Below, in pieces: positions 1 through 5,539 of a stretch of DNA of 6,426 nt. The notes beneath the pieces are model-generated. The model had not been told where the DNA came from and did no database searches. It saw only the letters and a list, made by a program, of their open reading frames with translations. Position numbers and translations under genes: made by a program. Source of the DNA: Gemmobacter sp. (GTDB lineage: Bacteria > Pseudomonadota > Alphaproteobacteria > Rhodobacterales > Rhodobacteraceae); the NCBI GenBank assembly GCA_003509785.1, contig DOMY01000249.1, positions 4,263 through 10,688 of the forward strand, read 5' to 3'. Each line of letters begins with the position of its first letter. The first letter of the stretch is position 1.

Positions 1-58
1 TCATATCGGCGGGGATGCGCACGCGGTCCAGCATCGGGGTCTTCGGTCTGTCGGTCAT
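1..58 (-). CDS. dxs: 1-deoxy-D-xylulose-5-phosphate synthase, N-terminal fragment
   Basis: Only the first 19 codons are inside the window; the gene continues past the left edge. The peptide begins MTDRPKTPMLDRVRIPADM, which matches the start of Rhodobacteraceae Dxs proteins (MTDRP-TP-LDRV--P-DM). Dxs is the thiamine-diphosphate enzyme that joins pyruvate and glyceraldehyde 3-phosphate to give DXP, the first and usually flux-controlling step of the MEP isoprenoid pathway. The ATG is preceded by a GGAGGGG ribosome binding site about 4 bases upstream. It starts 19 bp after the ispA stop, with no terminator between, so it is very probably co-transcribed with xseB and ispA. The xseB-ispA-dxs order is conserved in many proteobacteria, including E. 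coli, and this supports the call despite the short fragment. None of the catalytic motifs is visible. Confidence 0.88.
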   Translation of the reverse strand, partial: MTDRPKTPMLDRVRIPADM

Positions 59-77
59 GGCGCCCCTCCCCGGGGTA

Positions 78-947
78 TCAGCTTTGGCGCGAGATAACGA
101 AGCGCGCGGCTTCGATCAAGGCAGAGGCCCGCGCACCATAGGGGGAAAGCGCGGCTTCCGCTTCGGCAATCAGCTGGGCTGCGCGGGATTTCGCCCCTTC
201 CAGCCCCAGCAGAGACACGAAGGTGGCCTTGCCCGCCTCGGCGTCCTTGCCGACACGCTTGCCGGTGGTGGCTTCGCAGCCTTCCACATCCAGAATGTCA
301 TCGGCAATCTGGAAGGCCAGCCCCAGCGCCGTGGCATAGGCGCGCAGCGGCGCCCGGTCGGCCGCGGCCAGAATCGCCCCGGCCTCGGCCGAAAAACAGA
401 TCAGCGCGCCGGTCTTGCCCGCCTGCAACCGGGTGATTTCCGGCAGGGTCAGCGGCACGGGGGCGGTTTCGGCGGCAATGTCCAGCGCCTGCCCCAGCAC
501 CATGCCCTGCGCCCCGCTGGCCTGCGCCAGCCCTGCCACCAGCGCCAGCCGCCGGTCGGCAGGCCCCAGCGCCGGATCGCAGAGCAGTTCGAACGCCAGC
601 GTCTGCAGTGCATCGCCCGCCAGAACCGCCGTCGCCTCGTCCCATTTCACATGGACGGTGGGCAGGCCGCGGCGCAGGTCGTCGTCATCCATGCAGGGCA
701 GATCGTCATGCACCAGGCTATAGGCATGCAGGGCCTCCACCGCTGCCGCCGCACTCACCGCCGCATCGGGGGCGATGCCATGCAGGCGCGCCGATTCCAG
801 CACCAGAAAGGCGCGCAGCCGCTTGCCGCCCTGCAGCGCATAGCGCATGGCCTGCACCACCGGCACATCCTCCTGCGCCGTCAATGCGGCCTGCAGGCGG
901 GCCTGCACGCGGGCGGCATCCTGCTGCAGCAGATCGGGAAAGCTCAC
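78..947 (-). CDS. ispA: Farnesyl diphosphate synthase (geranyltranstransferase)
   Basis: A 289-residue trans-isoprenyl diphosphate synthase. It condenses dimethylallyl diphosphate with two isopentenyl diphosphates to give farnesyl diphosphate, the precursor of quinone tails, undecaprenyl phosphate, carotenoids and (in phototrophs) the bacteriochlorophyll tail. The first aspartate-rich motif DDLPCMDDDD is at residues 81-90, followed by LRRG. The second, DDILD, is at 216-220. The substrate motifs GGKRLR (40-45) and GKTG (177-180) are present. The residues just before the first motif (HAYSLVHDD) match E. coli IspA, which fits a C15 product. Length is normal (E. coli IspA is 299 aa). The start is taken as GTG at 947, which overlaps the xseB TGA by 4 bases (GTGA). 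An open frame continues upstream to 1040, but it runs through xseB and is not family-like. Translation is likely coupled to xseB. Confidence 0.96.
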   Translation of the reverse strand: MSFPDLLQQDAARVQARLQAALTAQEDVPVVQAMRYALQGGKRLRAFLVLESARLHGIAPDAAVSAAAAVEALHAYSLVHDDLPCMDDDDLRRGLPTVHVKWDEATAVLAGDALQTLAFELLCDPALGPADRRLALVAGLAQASGAQGMVLGQALDIAAETAPVPLTLPEITRLQAGKTGALICFSAEAGAILAAADRAPLRAYATALGLAFQIADDILDVEGCEATTGKRVGKDAEAGKATFVSLLGLEGAKSRAAQLIAEAEAALSPYGARASALIEAARFVISRQS

Positions 948-1183
948 AGCCCCTCTGCCGGGGCGGTGCCGACCGCCCGGCCCTCCTGCGCGCGGATCAG
1001 CTCCACCTTCTCTTCCGCCGCCTTCAGCTTGTCGCCGCAATGCGCCTTCAGCGCCGCGCCACGCTCATAAAGCGCAATGCTGGCCTCCAGCGCGACATCG
1101 CCGCGCTCCAGCTGGGTCACCACGGCTTCAAGCTGGCCCATCGCCTCTTCAAAGCTCATCTCGGCAATCGGTTTCTCGCTCAT
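944..1183 (-). CDS. xseB: Exodeoxyribonuclease VII small subunit
   Basis: A 79-residue protein with the family signature SFEEAMGQLEAVVTQLERGDVALE in residues 10-33, followed by the S--LYERG--L---C---L--AEEKVE pattern that forms the rest of the helical hairpin. XseB associates in several copies with one XseA to form exonuclease VII, which degrades single-stranded DNA to oligonucleotides in the cytoplasm. Length is normal (about 80 aa). The ATG overlaps the TGA of the upstream deacetylase gene by 4 bases (ATGA), with a GGAGAGG ribosome binding site inside that gene. Its own TGA overlaps the GTG of ispA. xseA is not in the window, as usual in proteobacteria where xseA and xseB are unlinked. The C-terminal 15 residues are variable and carry no motif. 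Confidence 0.97.
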   Translation of the reverse strand: MSEKPIAEMSFEEAMGQLEAVVTQLERGDVALEASIALYERGAALKAHCGDKLKAAEEKVELIRAQEGRAVGTAPAEGL

Positions 1184-2103
1184 CGGCCTCTCCGCAGCAG
1201 TTCGTCCACATGGGCAGCCACGCTGGCTGCCAAAGCGGGCAGATCATAGCCGCCCTCCAGCGCAGATACCACCCGCCCGCCACAACAGCCATCCGCCAGA
1301 TCGCAGATCGCCGCGGTCAGCCAGCGGAAATCCTCCACCTGCCAGGCAAGCCCGGCCAGCGGGTCGTCTTCATGGGCATCGAAACCGGCGCTCACCAGCA
1401 CCAGCTCGGGCCGGAATGCCGCCACCTGCGCCAGCGCCGGGCCCCAGGCCGCCCGCATCGCCGCCCCACCCGATCCCGGCCGCAGCGGCAGGTTCAGCAT
1501 CTGCCCCTGCGCGCCCCGCTCTGTCGCGGCCCCGCTGCCCGGATAAAGCGGCATCTGATGGCTGGAGACGAACATCGCCCGCCCCTCCTCCCACAGCAGA
1601 TCCTGGGTGCCATTGCCGTGATGCACGTCGAAATCCAGCACCGCCACCCGCGACAGCCCGTGGTGATCCAGCGCGCGTTTCGCGGCAATCGCCACGCTGC
1701 CGAACAGGCAGAACCCCATGGCCGTCGCCGTTTCGGCATGATGCCCCGGCGGACGGCAGGCGACAAAGGCATTGGCCGCTTCGCCCGCGATCACCGCATC
1801 CACCGCCGCACAGGCGCCGCCGACCGCGCGCAGTGCTGCGGTCAAAGATCCGGGCGCCAGATAGGTGTCGCCATCCAGCTGCGCCCAGCCCGCCTGCGGC
1901 ACCGCCCGTTCCACCCGCGCCAGATAGGCCTCGGGATGGCAGCGCAGCACATCGGCCCGCGCCGCAACAGGTGCCTCGCGCCGGTCCAGATCGAACCCCG
2001 CCAGCGCCTTGTCCACCGCCAGCAGCCGCGCCGCCTGTTCCGGATGCCCCGGCGGCTCGCGGTGCAGCAGGCAATCGGGATGCGAAAACAGCAGGGTTCC
2101 CAT
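1180..2103 (-). CDS. Histone deacetylase family protein (class II-like, zinc-dependent amidohydrolase)
   Basis: A 307-residue arginase/deacetylase-fold enzyme. The family landmarks occur in order: HPERPARL-like segment GHPEQAARL (19-27), RPPGHHA (117-123), DFDVHHGNGTQ (157-167), SAGFDAHEDDPL (238-249) and EGGYD (283-287). By homology with HDAC8, the zinc ligands are Asp159, His161 and Asp242, the catalytic histidine pair is His121/His122, and the transition-state tyrosine is Tyr286. All are present, so it should be active. Such bacterial enzymes (HDAH, AcuC, acetylpolyamine amidohydrolases) remove acetyl groups from lysines, polyamines or other small amides; the substrate here is unknown. The start ATG has AAAGGAG about 6 bases upstream. 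It follows petR after 90 bp and overlaps xseB by 4 bp, which makes it the first gene of the xseB-ispA-dxs unit. No signal peptide is seen, so it is cytoplasmic. Confidence 0.93.
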   Translation of the reverse strand: MGTLLFSHPDCLLHREPPGHPEQAARLLAVDKALAGFDLDRREAPVAARADVLRCHPEAYLARVERAVPQAGWAQLDGDTYLAPGSLTAALRAVGGACAAVDAVIAGEAANAFVACRPPGHHAETATAMGFCLFGSVAIAAKRALDHHGLSRVAVLDFDVHHGNGTQDLLWEEGRAMFVSSHQMPLYPGSGAATERGAQGQMLNLPLRPGSGGAAMRAAWGPALAQVAAFRPELVLVSAGFDAHEDDPLAGLAWQVEDFRWLTAAICDLADGCCGGRVVSALEGGYDLPALAASVAAHVDELLRRGR

Positions 2104-2193
2104 GGCCGGCTCCTTTATCTTGGCAGAAATATCCTCGGGGGGAGGCCGCAGGCCGTGGGGGGCAGACAGCCTCCCGGCGCCGCTGCCGCCCGC
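2104..2193 (-). other. Intergenic gap petR/deacetylase with GC hairpin and ATATTT motif
   Basis: A gene-free 90 bp. Read on the minus strand, a 7-bp inverted repeat GGGAGGC/GCCTCCC (2169-2175 with 2140-2146) closes a loop of 22 bases that itself contains GGCC-TGC-GGCC. It is followed by CGAGGATATTTCTGCCAAGA and then the AAAGGAG ribosome binding site of the deacetylase. A GC-rich hairpin followed by GAGGATATTT--GCCAAGA resembles a short intergenic sequence I remember recurring in Rhodobacteraceae genomes; this is from memory, not a search. It may act as a weak terminator or attenuator after petR. There is no U-run, so the deacetylase could still be partly read from petP/petR. Confidence 0.45.
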
Positions 2194-2907
2194 TCAATCC
2201 GGCTGCAGCATATAGCCCGATCCGCGCACCGTCTGCAGGTAACGCGGCTGTTTCGGATCGGCCTCGATCTTGCGGCGCAGCCGGGTGATCTGCACATCCA
2301 CCGCACGTTCCTGCGCCTTTTCGCCCGGCTCCACCTCGCCCGGCCCCAGATCACCGACCAGCATTTCGCGGCTCACCGGCTCGCCCGGGCGGGCGGCGAA
2401 GATCTTCATCAGCTGCGCCTCGGTCGCGGTCAGCCGCACCGGCTCGGTGCCGCGCCACAATTCGCCGCGCTCCATGTCATAGCGCACCTCGCCCAGATGC
2501 AGCACCTTCGGCCCCGCCGCCTCGGGCTTCACGCTGGGCACCCGGCGCAGGATGGCGTTGATGCGCAGCAGCAGCTCCTTCGGCTCGAAGGGTTTCACCA
2601 GATAATCATCCGCCCCGGCCTCCAGCCCCTCGATCCGGTTGGCGGTTTCGCCCTTGGCGGTCAGCAGCAGGATGGGCATCGCATATTTCGCCCGCAGATC
2701 GCGGGTCAGCGCGATGCCGGTTTCGCCCGGCATCATCACATCCAGCACGATCATGTCGAATTCCAGCCCCGCCAGCAGGCGGCGCGCCTGCGCGGCATCG
2801 CGGGCGATGGTCACCAGAAAGCCGTTGCGCATCAGGAACTTCTGCAAAAGTCCCCGGATGCGTTCATCATCATCCACCACCAGAAGATGTGCCTGCTGTT
2901 CGCTCAT
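2194..2907 (-). CDS. petR: OmpR-family response regulator, PetR-like
   Basis: A 237-residue two-domain regulator. The receiver domain occupies about residues 6-122, with acidic pocket Asp12-Asp13-Asp14, phospho-acceptor Asp56 in VLDVMMPG, the switch Thr83 in LLTAKG and Lys105 in DYLVKPF. The winged-helix DNA-binding domain (about 135-235) has the LTATEAQLMKIF and VDVQITRLRRKIE helices and ends in the typical TVRGSGYML strand. It belongs with PetR of Rhodobacter capsulatus, first found upstream of the cytochrome bc1 operon and reported as needed for growth, and here too it is paired with a PetP-like MarR gene. No histidine kinase is adjacent, so it is an orphan. The start ATG has AAGGAGG 6 bases upstream and overlaps the marR TGA by 4 bp. 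A longer open frame upstream lies within marR and is rejected. Confidence 0.88.
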   Translation of the reverse strand: MSEQQAHLLVVDDDERIRGLLQKFLMRNGFLVTIARDAAQARRLLAGLEFDMIVLDVMMPGETGIALTRDLRAKYAMPILLLTAKGETANRIEGLEAGADDYLVKPFEPKELLLRINAILRRVPSVKPEAAGPKVLHLGEVRYDMERGELWRGTEPVRLTATEAQLMKIFAARPGEPVSREMLVGDLGPGEVEPGEKAQERAVDVQITRLRRKIEADPKQPRYLQTVRGSGYMLQPD

Positions 2908-3416
2908 GCGCCCGCCTCCTTCAGGGTCTGGTACTGCCTGCGCAGTTCGGGGTCCATCATCGCCTCCAGCACGGTACGGAAGCCCTGCACCGCCACCGGC
3001 CCCGCCGCGCGATAGGCCGCCCGCATCCGGGCGCGCTGCGCATCCGACAGCTGCCGCTCCAGATCCTCGCCCTTGGGGGTCAGCACCAGATGGCGTTCGC
3101 GCTTGTCCTGCCGCCCGACCCGGCTTTCCACCAGACCATCCTCGATCAGCGTCCGCAGCACACGGTTCAGGCTTTGCTTCGTCACACCCAGGATCGACAG
3201 CAGGTTGTTCACCGTGGTGCCCGGGGCGCGGTGGATGAAATGCAGCGCGCGGTGATGCGCGCGGCCATAATCCATGCCATCCAGAATCCGGTCCGGATCG
3301 GCGGTGAAGCCGCGATAGGCGAAGAACATCGCCTCGATCCCCTTGCGCAGCTGTTCGTCGGTCAGAAACAGCAGGCTTTCGCCCCCCGTTCCCGGCCCGG
3401 TTCCCGGCTCTGTCAT
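2904..3416 (-). CDS. petP: MarR-family transcriptional regulator, PetP-like
   Basis: A 170-residue MarR-type winged-helix protein. After a Gly/Pro-rich N-terminus, an alpha-helical dimerisation segment (about 18-60) leads into the DNA-binding domain: TVNNLLSILGVTKQSLNRVLRTLIEDGLVE (68-97), the wing with RVGRQDKRERHLVLTPKG (99-116), and a C-terminal helical part ending in LRRQYQTLKEAGA. It has no cysteine, so it is not a thiol redox sensor of the OhrR kind. In Rhodobacter capsulatus petP is the MarR-type partner of petR, and the same tight pairing is seen here (4-bp ATGA overlap). I chose the ATG at 3416 because GGGAGG stands 6 bases ahead of it. A GTG at 3431 would add five residues but lacks such a site. 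It is transcribed away from ilvE across a shared 146-bp control region. Confidence 0.85.
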   Translation of the reverse strand: MTEPGTGPGTGGESLLFLTDEQLRKGIEAMFFAYRGFTADPDRILDGMDYGRAHHRALHFIHRAPGTTVNNLLSILGVTKQSLNRVLRTLIEDGLVESRVGRQDKRERHLVLTPKGEDLERQLSDAQRARMRAAYRAAGPVAVQGFRTVLEAMMDPELRRQYQTLKEAGA

Positions 3417-3440
3417 TGCCGCCTCCCTCACTTCGCCGCG

Positions 3441-3469
3441 AATTTACGTCAGCCTTGTTGACTTTCCAA
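3441..3469 (-). promoter_or_regulatory. Candidate sigma70-type promoter for petP/petR
   Basis: On the minus strand TTGGAA (3464-3469 on plus as TTCCAA) and TAAATT (3441-3446) are separated by exactly 17 bases. The predicted transcript start, near 3434, would leave a leader of about 18 bases containing the GGGAGG site of petP. The matches are four of six at each box, so this is a reasonable but unproven promoter. Confidence 0.4.
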
Positions 3470-3486
3470 GTTCCAAATGTTAGCGA
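3458..3486 (+). promoter_or_regulatory. Candidate promoter for ilvE, back-to-back with that of petP
   Basis: TTGACT (3458-3463) is a near-perfect -35 box. At 17 bases spacing stands TAGCGA (3481-3486), a weak -10. The -35 abuts the -35 of the opposite petP promoter, so the two polymerase sites would overlap. Transcription from here would give a leader of about 70 bases containing both TTGCGCAA palindromes. Confidence 0.3.
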
Positions 3487-3496
3487 AGCCTCGATT

Positions 3497-3536
3497 TTGC
3501 GCAACTTTACGCCCGGATCGGACCTTTCTTGCGCAA
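3497..3536. promoter_or_regulatory. Twin TTGCGCAA palindromes (candidate operator)
   Basis: The perfect 8-bp palindrome TTGCGCAA occurs at 3497-3504 and again at 3529-3536. Both copies are followed by C, so TTGCGCAAC is a 9-bp direct repeat. Their centres are 32 bp apart, about three helical turns, so a protein bound to both would face the same side of the DNA. They lie upstream of the predicted petP promoter (about -67 and -99) and between the ilvE promoter and start codon. The binding protein is unknown; PetR, PetP or an Lrp-like regulator are possibilities. Confidence 0.4.
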
Positions 3537-3562
3537 CATTCGGAAAAGCCGAGGAGGATTTC

Positions 3563-4429
3563 ATGGCTGGATATGACGACCGCGACGGTAAGATCTGGAT
3601 GGACGGCACGCTTGTCGACTGGCGTGATGCCAAGGTTCACATCCTGACCCACGCGCTGCACTATGCCTCGTCGGTGTTCGAGGGCGAGCGCTGCTACAAT
3701 GGCAAGATCTTCAAGACCACCGAACATTCGGAACGCCTGCTGAAATCGGGCGAGCTGCTGGACATGCCGATTCCCTATACGGTGGAGCAGATCAACAAGG
3801 CCAAGGACGAGGTTCTGGCCGCCAACGGGCTGACCGATGCCTATGTGCGGGCCGTGGCCTTCCGCGGGGCGGGCGATGAAATGGGCGTGGCCTCGCTGGG
3901 CAATCCGGTGCGGCTGGCGATCGCCTGCTGGACCTGGGGCGCCTATTATGGCGATGCCAAGATGAAGGGCGCCAAGCTCGACATCGCGAAATGGAAGCGG
4001 CCCTCGCCGGAAACCATCCCCACTGCCGCCAAGGCCGCCGGTCTCTACATGATCTGCACCATGTCGAAACACGCCGCCATGGCCAAGGGCTGTTCGGATG
4101 CGCTGTTCTTCGACTATCGCGGCTATGTGGCCGAGGCGACCGGGGCGAACATCTTCTTCGTCAAGGACGGCGAAGTGCATACGCCCAACCCCGATGCCAT
4201 CCTGAACGGCATCACCCGGCAGACCGTGATCGGGATGCTGCGCGCCAAGGGCATCACGGTGCATGAACGCTACATCATGCCGGAAGAGCTGGAAGGGTTC
4301 GAACAATGCTGGCTGACCGGCACCGCCGCCGAGGTGACGCCGGTGGGCCAGATCGGCGATTACACCTTTGAAGTGGGCGCCCTGACCCGCGACATCGCGC
4401 TGGAATACGAGGCGCTGGTGCGCGCCTGA
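3563..4429 (+). CDS. ilvE: Branched-chain amino acid aminotransferase
   Basis: A 288-residue fold-type IV PLP aminotransferase. It transfers an amino group between glutamate and the 2-oxo acids of valine, leucine and isoleucine, the last step of their synthesis and the first of their breakdown, in the cytoplasm. Seen in the sequence: HALHYASSVFEGERCY (30-45), the segment TIPTAAKAAGLYM (151-163) whose Lys157 should form the Schiff base with PLP, YVAEATGANIF (188-198) with Glu191 next to the cofactor, GITRQ (216-220), and the phosphate/substrate loop GTAAEVTPV (253-261). Length is slightly shorter than E. coli IlvE (309 aa) but fits the alphaproteobacterial form. The ATG is chosen for GAGGAGG ending 5 bases upstream and for the conserved N-terminus. 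The open frame upstream of it is the divergent control region. The gene stands alone and ends in a strong terminator. Confidence 0.95.
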   Translation: MAGYDDRDGKIWMDGTLVDWRDAKVHILTHALHYASSVFEGERCYNGKIFKTTEHSERLLKSGELLDMPIPYTVEQINKAKDEVLAANGLTDAYVRAVAFRGAGDEMGVASLGNPVRLAIACWTWGAYYGDAKMKGAKLDIAKWKRPSPETIPTAAKAAGLYMICTMSKHAAMAKGCSDALFFDYRGYVAEATGANIFFVKDGEVHTPNPDAILNGITRQTVIGMLRAKGITVHERYIMPEELEGFEQCWLTGTAAEVTPVGQIGDYTFEVGALTRDIALEYEALVRA

Positions 4430-4449
4430 TCCGCCCCCTACCTGCAAAC

Positions 4450-4476
4450 AAAAGGCCCCCGGACCGGGGGCCTTTT
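4450..4476. terminator. Bidirectional rho-independent terminator
   Basis: AAAAGGCCCCC (4450-4460) pairs perfectly with GGGGGCCTTTT (4466-4476), and the loop GGACC can close one or two more pairs. The repeat is symmetrical about 4463, so each strand gives a GC stem followed by a T-run (CCTTTTCC on plus, CCTTTTGTTTG on minus). It lies 20 bp after the ilvE stop and 1 bp from the stop of the convergent gene, and so serves both. Confidence 0.93.
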
Positions 4477-4477
4477 C

Positions 4478-4906
4478 CTATAGATCCAGCACCAGATGCG
4501 GCACCCCGTCCGATGTGGCATCGAACGAACGGCCCCCCGGCCCGACAACCTTGGTCACGCGGCTGCGGAAATTGGAAAAGCTGTCGAACGTGACCACATC
4601 CACAGCATCGGCCAACTGCAGCGTGATCTCATAGCGCCCCGCAGAAAGCTCTTTCACCCCGATCACCTCGGCCACGAAGCGCTGCTTCAGATAGTGCCCG
4701 CCGACAGTCTGCCCTGGCACCACAGGCGCCTGCGGCGCGTTGCCGATCACGGCGCTCAGCGTGTTCCAGTCTTTCAGCCCGTGGCTTTTTGCGATCAGCT
4801 CCAGCGCTTCGCCATGGCTGATGTCGCGCCCCCCGGCCTGCATCGCCGCGCGCAACGCCCTGGCTTGTGCCTTTGCCCCGTCCCGTGTCGGCAGAATACC
4901 CGTCAT
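4478..4906 (-). CDS. Glyoxalase-superfamily-related protein, function unknown
   Basis: A 142-residue protein in two parts. Residues 5-55 (LPTRDGAKAQARALR...ISHGEALELIAKSHGLKDWNTLSAVIG) match the small helical glyoxalase-related domain that databases label 'glyoxalase superfamily protein', recognised by LPT-D-AKAQA--LR and SH--ALEL-A---G--DWNTL. Residues 65-142 look like a beta-rich domain (GGHYLKQRFVAEVIGVKEL, RYEITLQL, VDVVTFDSFSNFR) ending PHLVLDL. I see no metal-binding His/Glu set typical of glyoxalase I, so enzymatic activity is doubtful. I recall similar short proteins in other alphaproteobacteria, so it appears conserved but uncharacterised. The ATG has AAGGGA 8 bases upstream. The TAG stop nearly touches the terminator shared with ilvE. 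It seems to be monocistronic, with ohr 191 bp upstream. Confidence 0.8.
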   Translation of the reverse strand: MTGILPTRDGAKAQARALRAAMQAGGRDISHGEALELIAKSHGLKDWNTLSAVIGNAPQAPVVPGQTVGGHYLKQRFVAEVIGVKELSAGRYEITLQLADAVDVVTFDSFSNFRSRVTKVVGPGGRSFDATSDGVPHLVLDL

Positions 4907-5097
4907 CTTGCGTTCCCTTCAGAACCGCCGGGCGTCTGTGCTGGTGCCTGCATTGCCAACGCGTCCCGGCTGCTCAAGGATCAGCGGATGGGTACCAAAG
5001 GGGGCTTCACCACGGCCAATGGCCTGCAGACGGCAGGGGCCCCAGCCCCTGCCGCCCGATAGCCCCAAACGGGGCCGTCTGTCAATTGCCGCGCGCC
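4907..5097. other. Gene-free gap with hairpins between ohr and the glyoxalase-related gene
   Basis: I see no convincing gene in these 191 bp. A perfect 10-bp stem with a 4-base loop (CGGCAGGGGC-CCCA-GCCCCTGCCG) lies at 5031-5054. A second hairpin (GCCCC-AAAC-GGGGC) lies at 5062-5075. An outer repeat, CAGACGGC (5027-5034) with GCCGTCTG (5074-5081), encloses both but competes with the first stem for 5031-5034. No T-run follows on the minus side, so at best this is a weak terminator for ohr. It could instead be an RNA structural element. It does not look like a tRNA. Confidence 0.5.
5056..5085 (-). promoter_or_regulatory. Candidate promoter for the glyoxalase-related gene
   Basis: On the minus strand there is a perfect TTGACA (5080-5085 on plus as TGTCAA), then 18 bases, then TATCGG (5056-5061), a poor -10. 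The spacer contains the GCCCC/GGGGC hairpin. It lies 12 bp after the ohr stop and would give a leader of about 140 bases to the ATG at 4906. Only the -35 box is strong. Confidence 0.28.
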
Positions 5098-5526
5098 TCA
5101 GTCGAGGATCGTCACCACATGCACATTGCCTTTGATGGCGTTGGAATAGGGGCAGATGAAATGGCCACGGTCCACCATGCGCTCGGCCAGGGCCCGATCA
5201 ACGCCCGGCAGGCTGACCTTCAGGGTCACCGTGATGCCAAAGCCGCCTTCGGCACGCGGACCAATGCCGACCTGTGCCTGCACCGTGGCATCGGCCGGAA
5301 CCTCGCCGATCTTTTCATTGCTGGCCGCAAAGCGCAGCGCGCCCATGTAACAGGCGGCATAGCCCACGGCGAACAGCTGTTCGGGGTTATTGCCCTTGCC
5401 CTCGCCGCCCATTTCCTTCGGCACGCTCAGCGTGACGGCCAGCGCGCCATCCAGCGTGGCGGAGGTGCCATTGCGCCCGCCGCCCTTGGCCTCTGCTGCC
5501 GTGCGGTACACTACTTCCTTGACCAT
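5098..5526 (-). CDS. ohr: Organic hydroperoxide resistance peroxidase (OsmC/Ohr family)
   Basis: A 142-residue Ohr-type thiol peroxidase that reduces fatty-acid and other organic hydroperoxides in the cytoplasm, using lipoylated proteins as electron donors in studied members. The peroxidatic cysteine is Cys59 in FAVGYAACY and the resolving cysteine is Cys125 in HFICPYSNA. The helper residues Arg18 (GGRNG) and Glu49 (NNPEQLFA) are in the expected places. Length matches the family (about 140 aa). FICPYSNA near the C-terminus and the neighbouring ohrR mark it as Ohr rather than OsmC. The ATG at 5526 has AGGAGAGG upstream; an in-frame extension to 5571 would run over the operators and is rejected. 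It is divergent from ohrR, and its predicted -10 box is buried in an inverted repeat, so induction by peroxide through OhrR is expected. Confidence 0.96.
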   Translation of the reverse strand: MVKEVVYRTAAEAKGGGRNGTSATLDGALAVTLSVPKEMGGEGKGNNPEQLFAVGYAACYMGALRFAASNEKIGEVPADATVQAQVGIGPRAEGGFGITVTLKVSLPGVDRALAERMVDRGHFICPYSNAIKGNVHVVTILD

Positions 5527-5539
5527 GTCGCCTCTCCTA

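Noticed and set aside
15..1070. A 351-codon plus-strand frame across ispA and xseB.
   Set aside because: It is antisense to two clear genes and its Gly/Arg/Gln-rich product matches nothing.
847..3015. A 722-codon open frame on the plus strand, the longest in the window.
   Set aside because: It runs antisense to the deacetylase, petR and part of marR, and its product is low-complexity Arg/His/Gln/Pro-rich with no family motif. Long antisense frames are usual in GC-rich DNA.
3471..3562. Possible leader-peptide attenuator before ilvE.
   Set aside because: I found no short frame with runs of Leu, Val or Ile codons and no terminator hairpin ahead of the ilvE start.
2908..3633. Extension of the petR frame upstream to a 479-residue protein.
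   Set aside because: The added part reads marR and the intergenic region in the wrong frame and has no domain. The ATG at 2907 has a strong ribosome site and begins exactly where the receiver domain does.
3449..4447. A 332-codon frame opposite ilvE on the minus strand.
   Set aside because: It is the complement of a well-supported aminotransferase gene, is Gly/His-rich and has no motifs. It would also start inside the terminator region.
4496..5062. Plus-strand frame of 188 codons opposite the glyoxalase-related gene and the gap after it.
   Set aside because: It has no ribosome site and no motif, and it lies against a gene with a recognisable domain.
4985..5075. Possible tRNA or structured small RNA gene in the ohr downstream gap.
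   Set aside because: The hairpins do not arrange into a cloverleaf, and there is no T-loop sequence GTTCRAN. Kept only as a structured gap.
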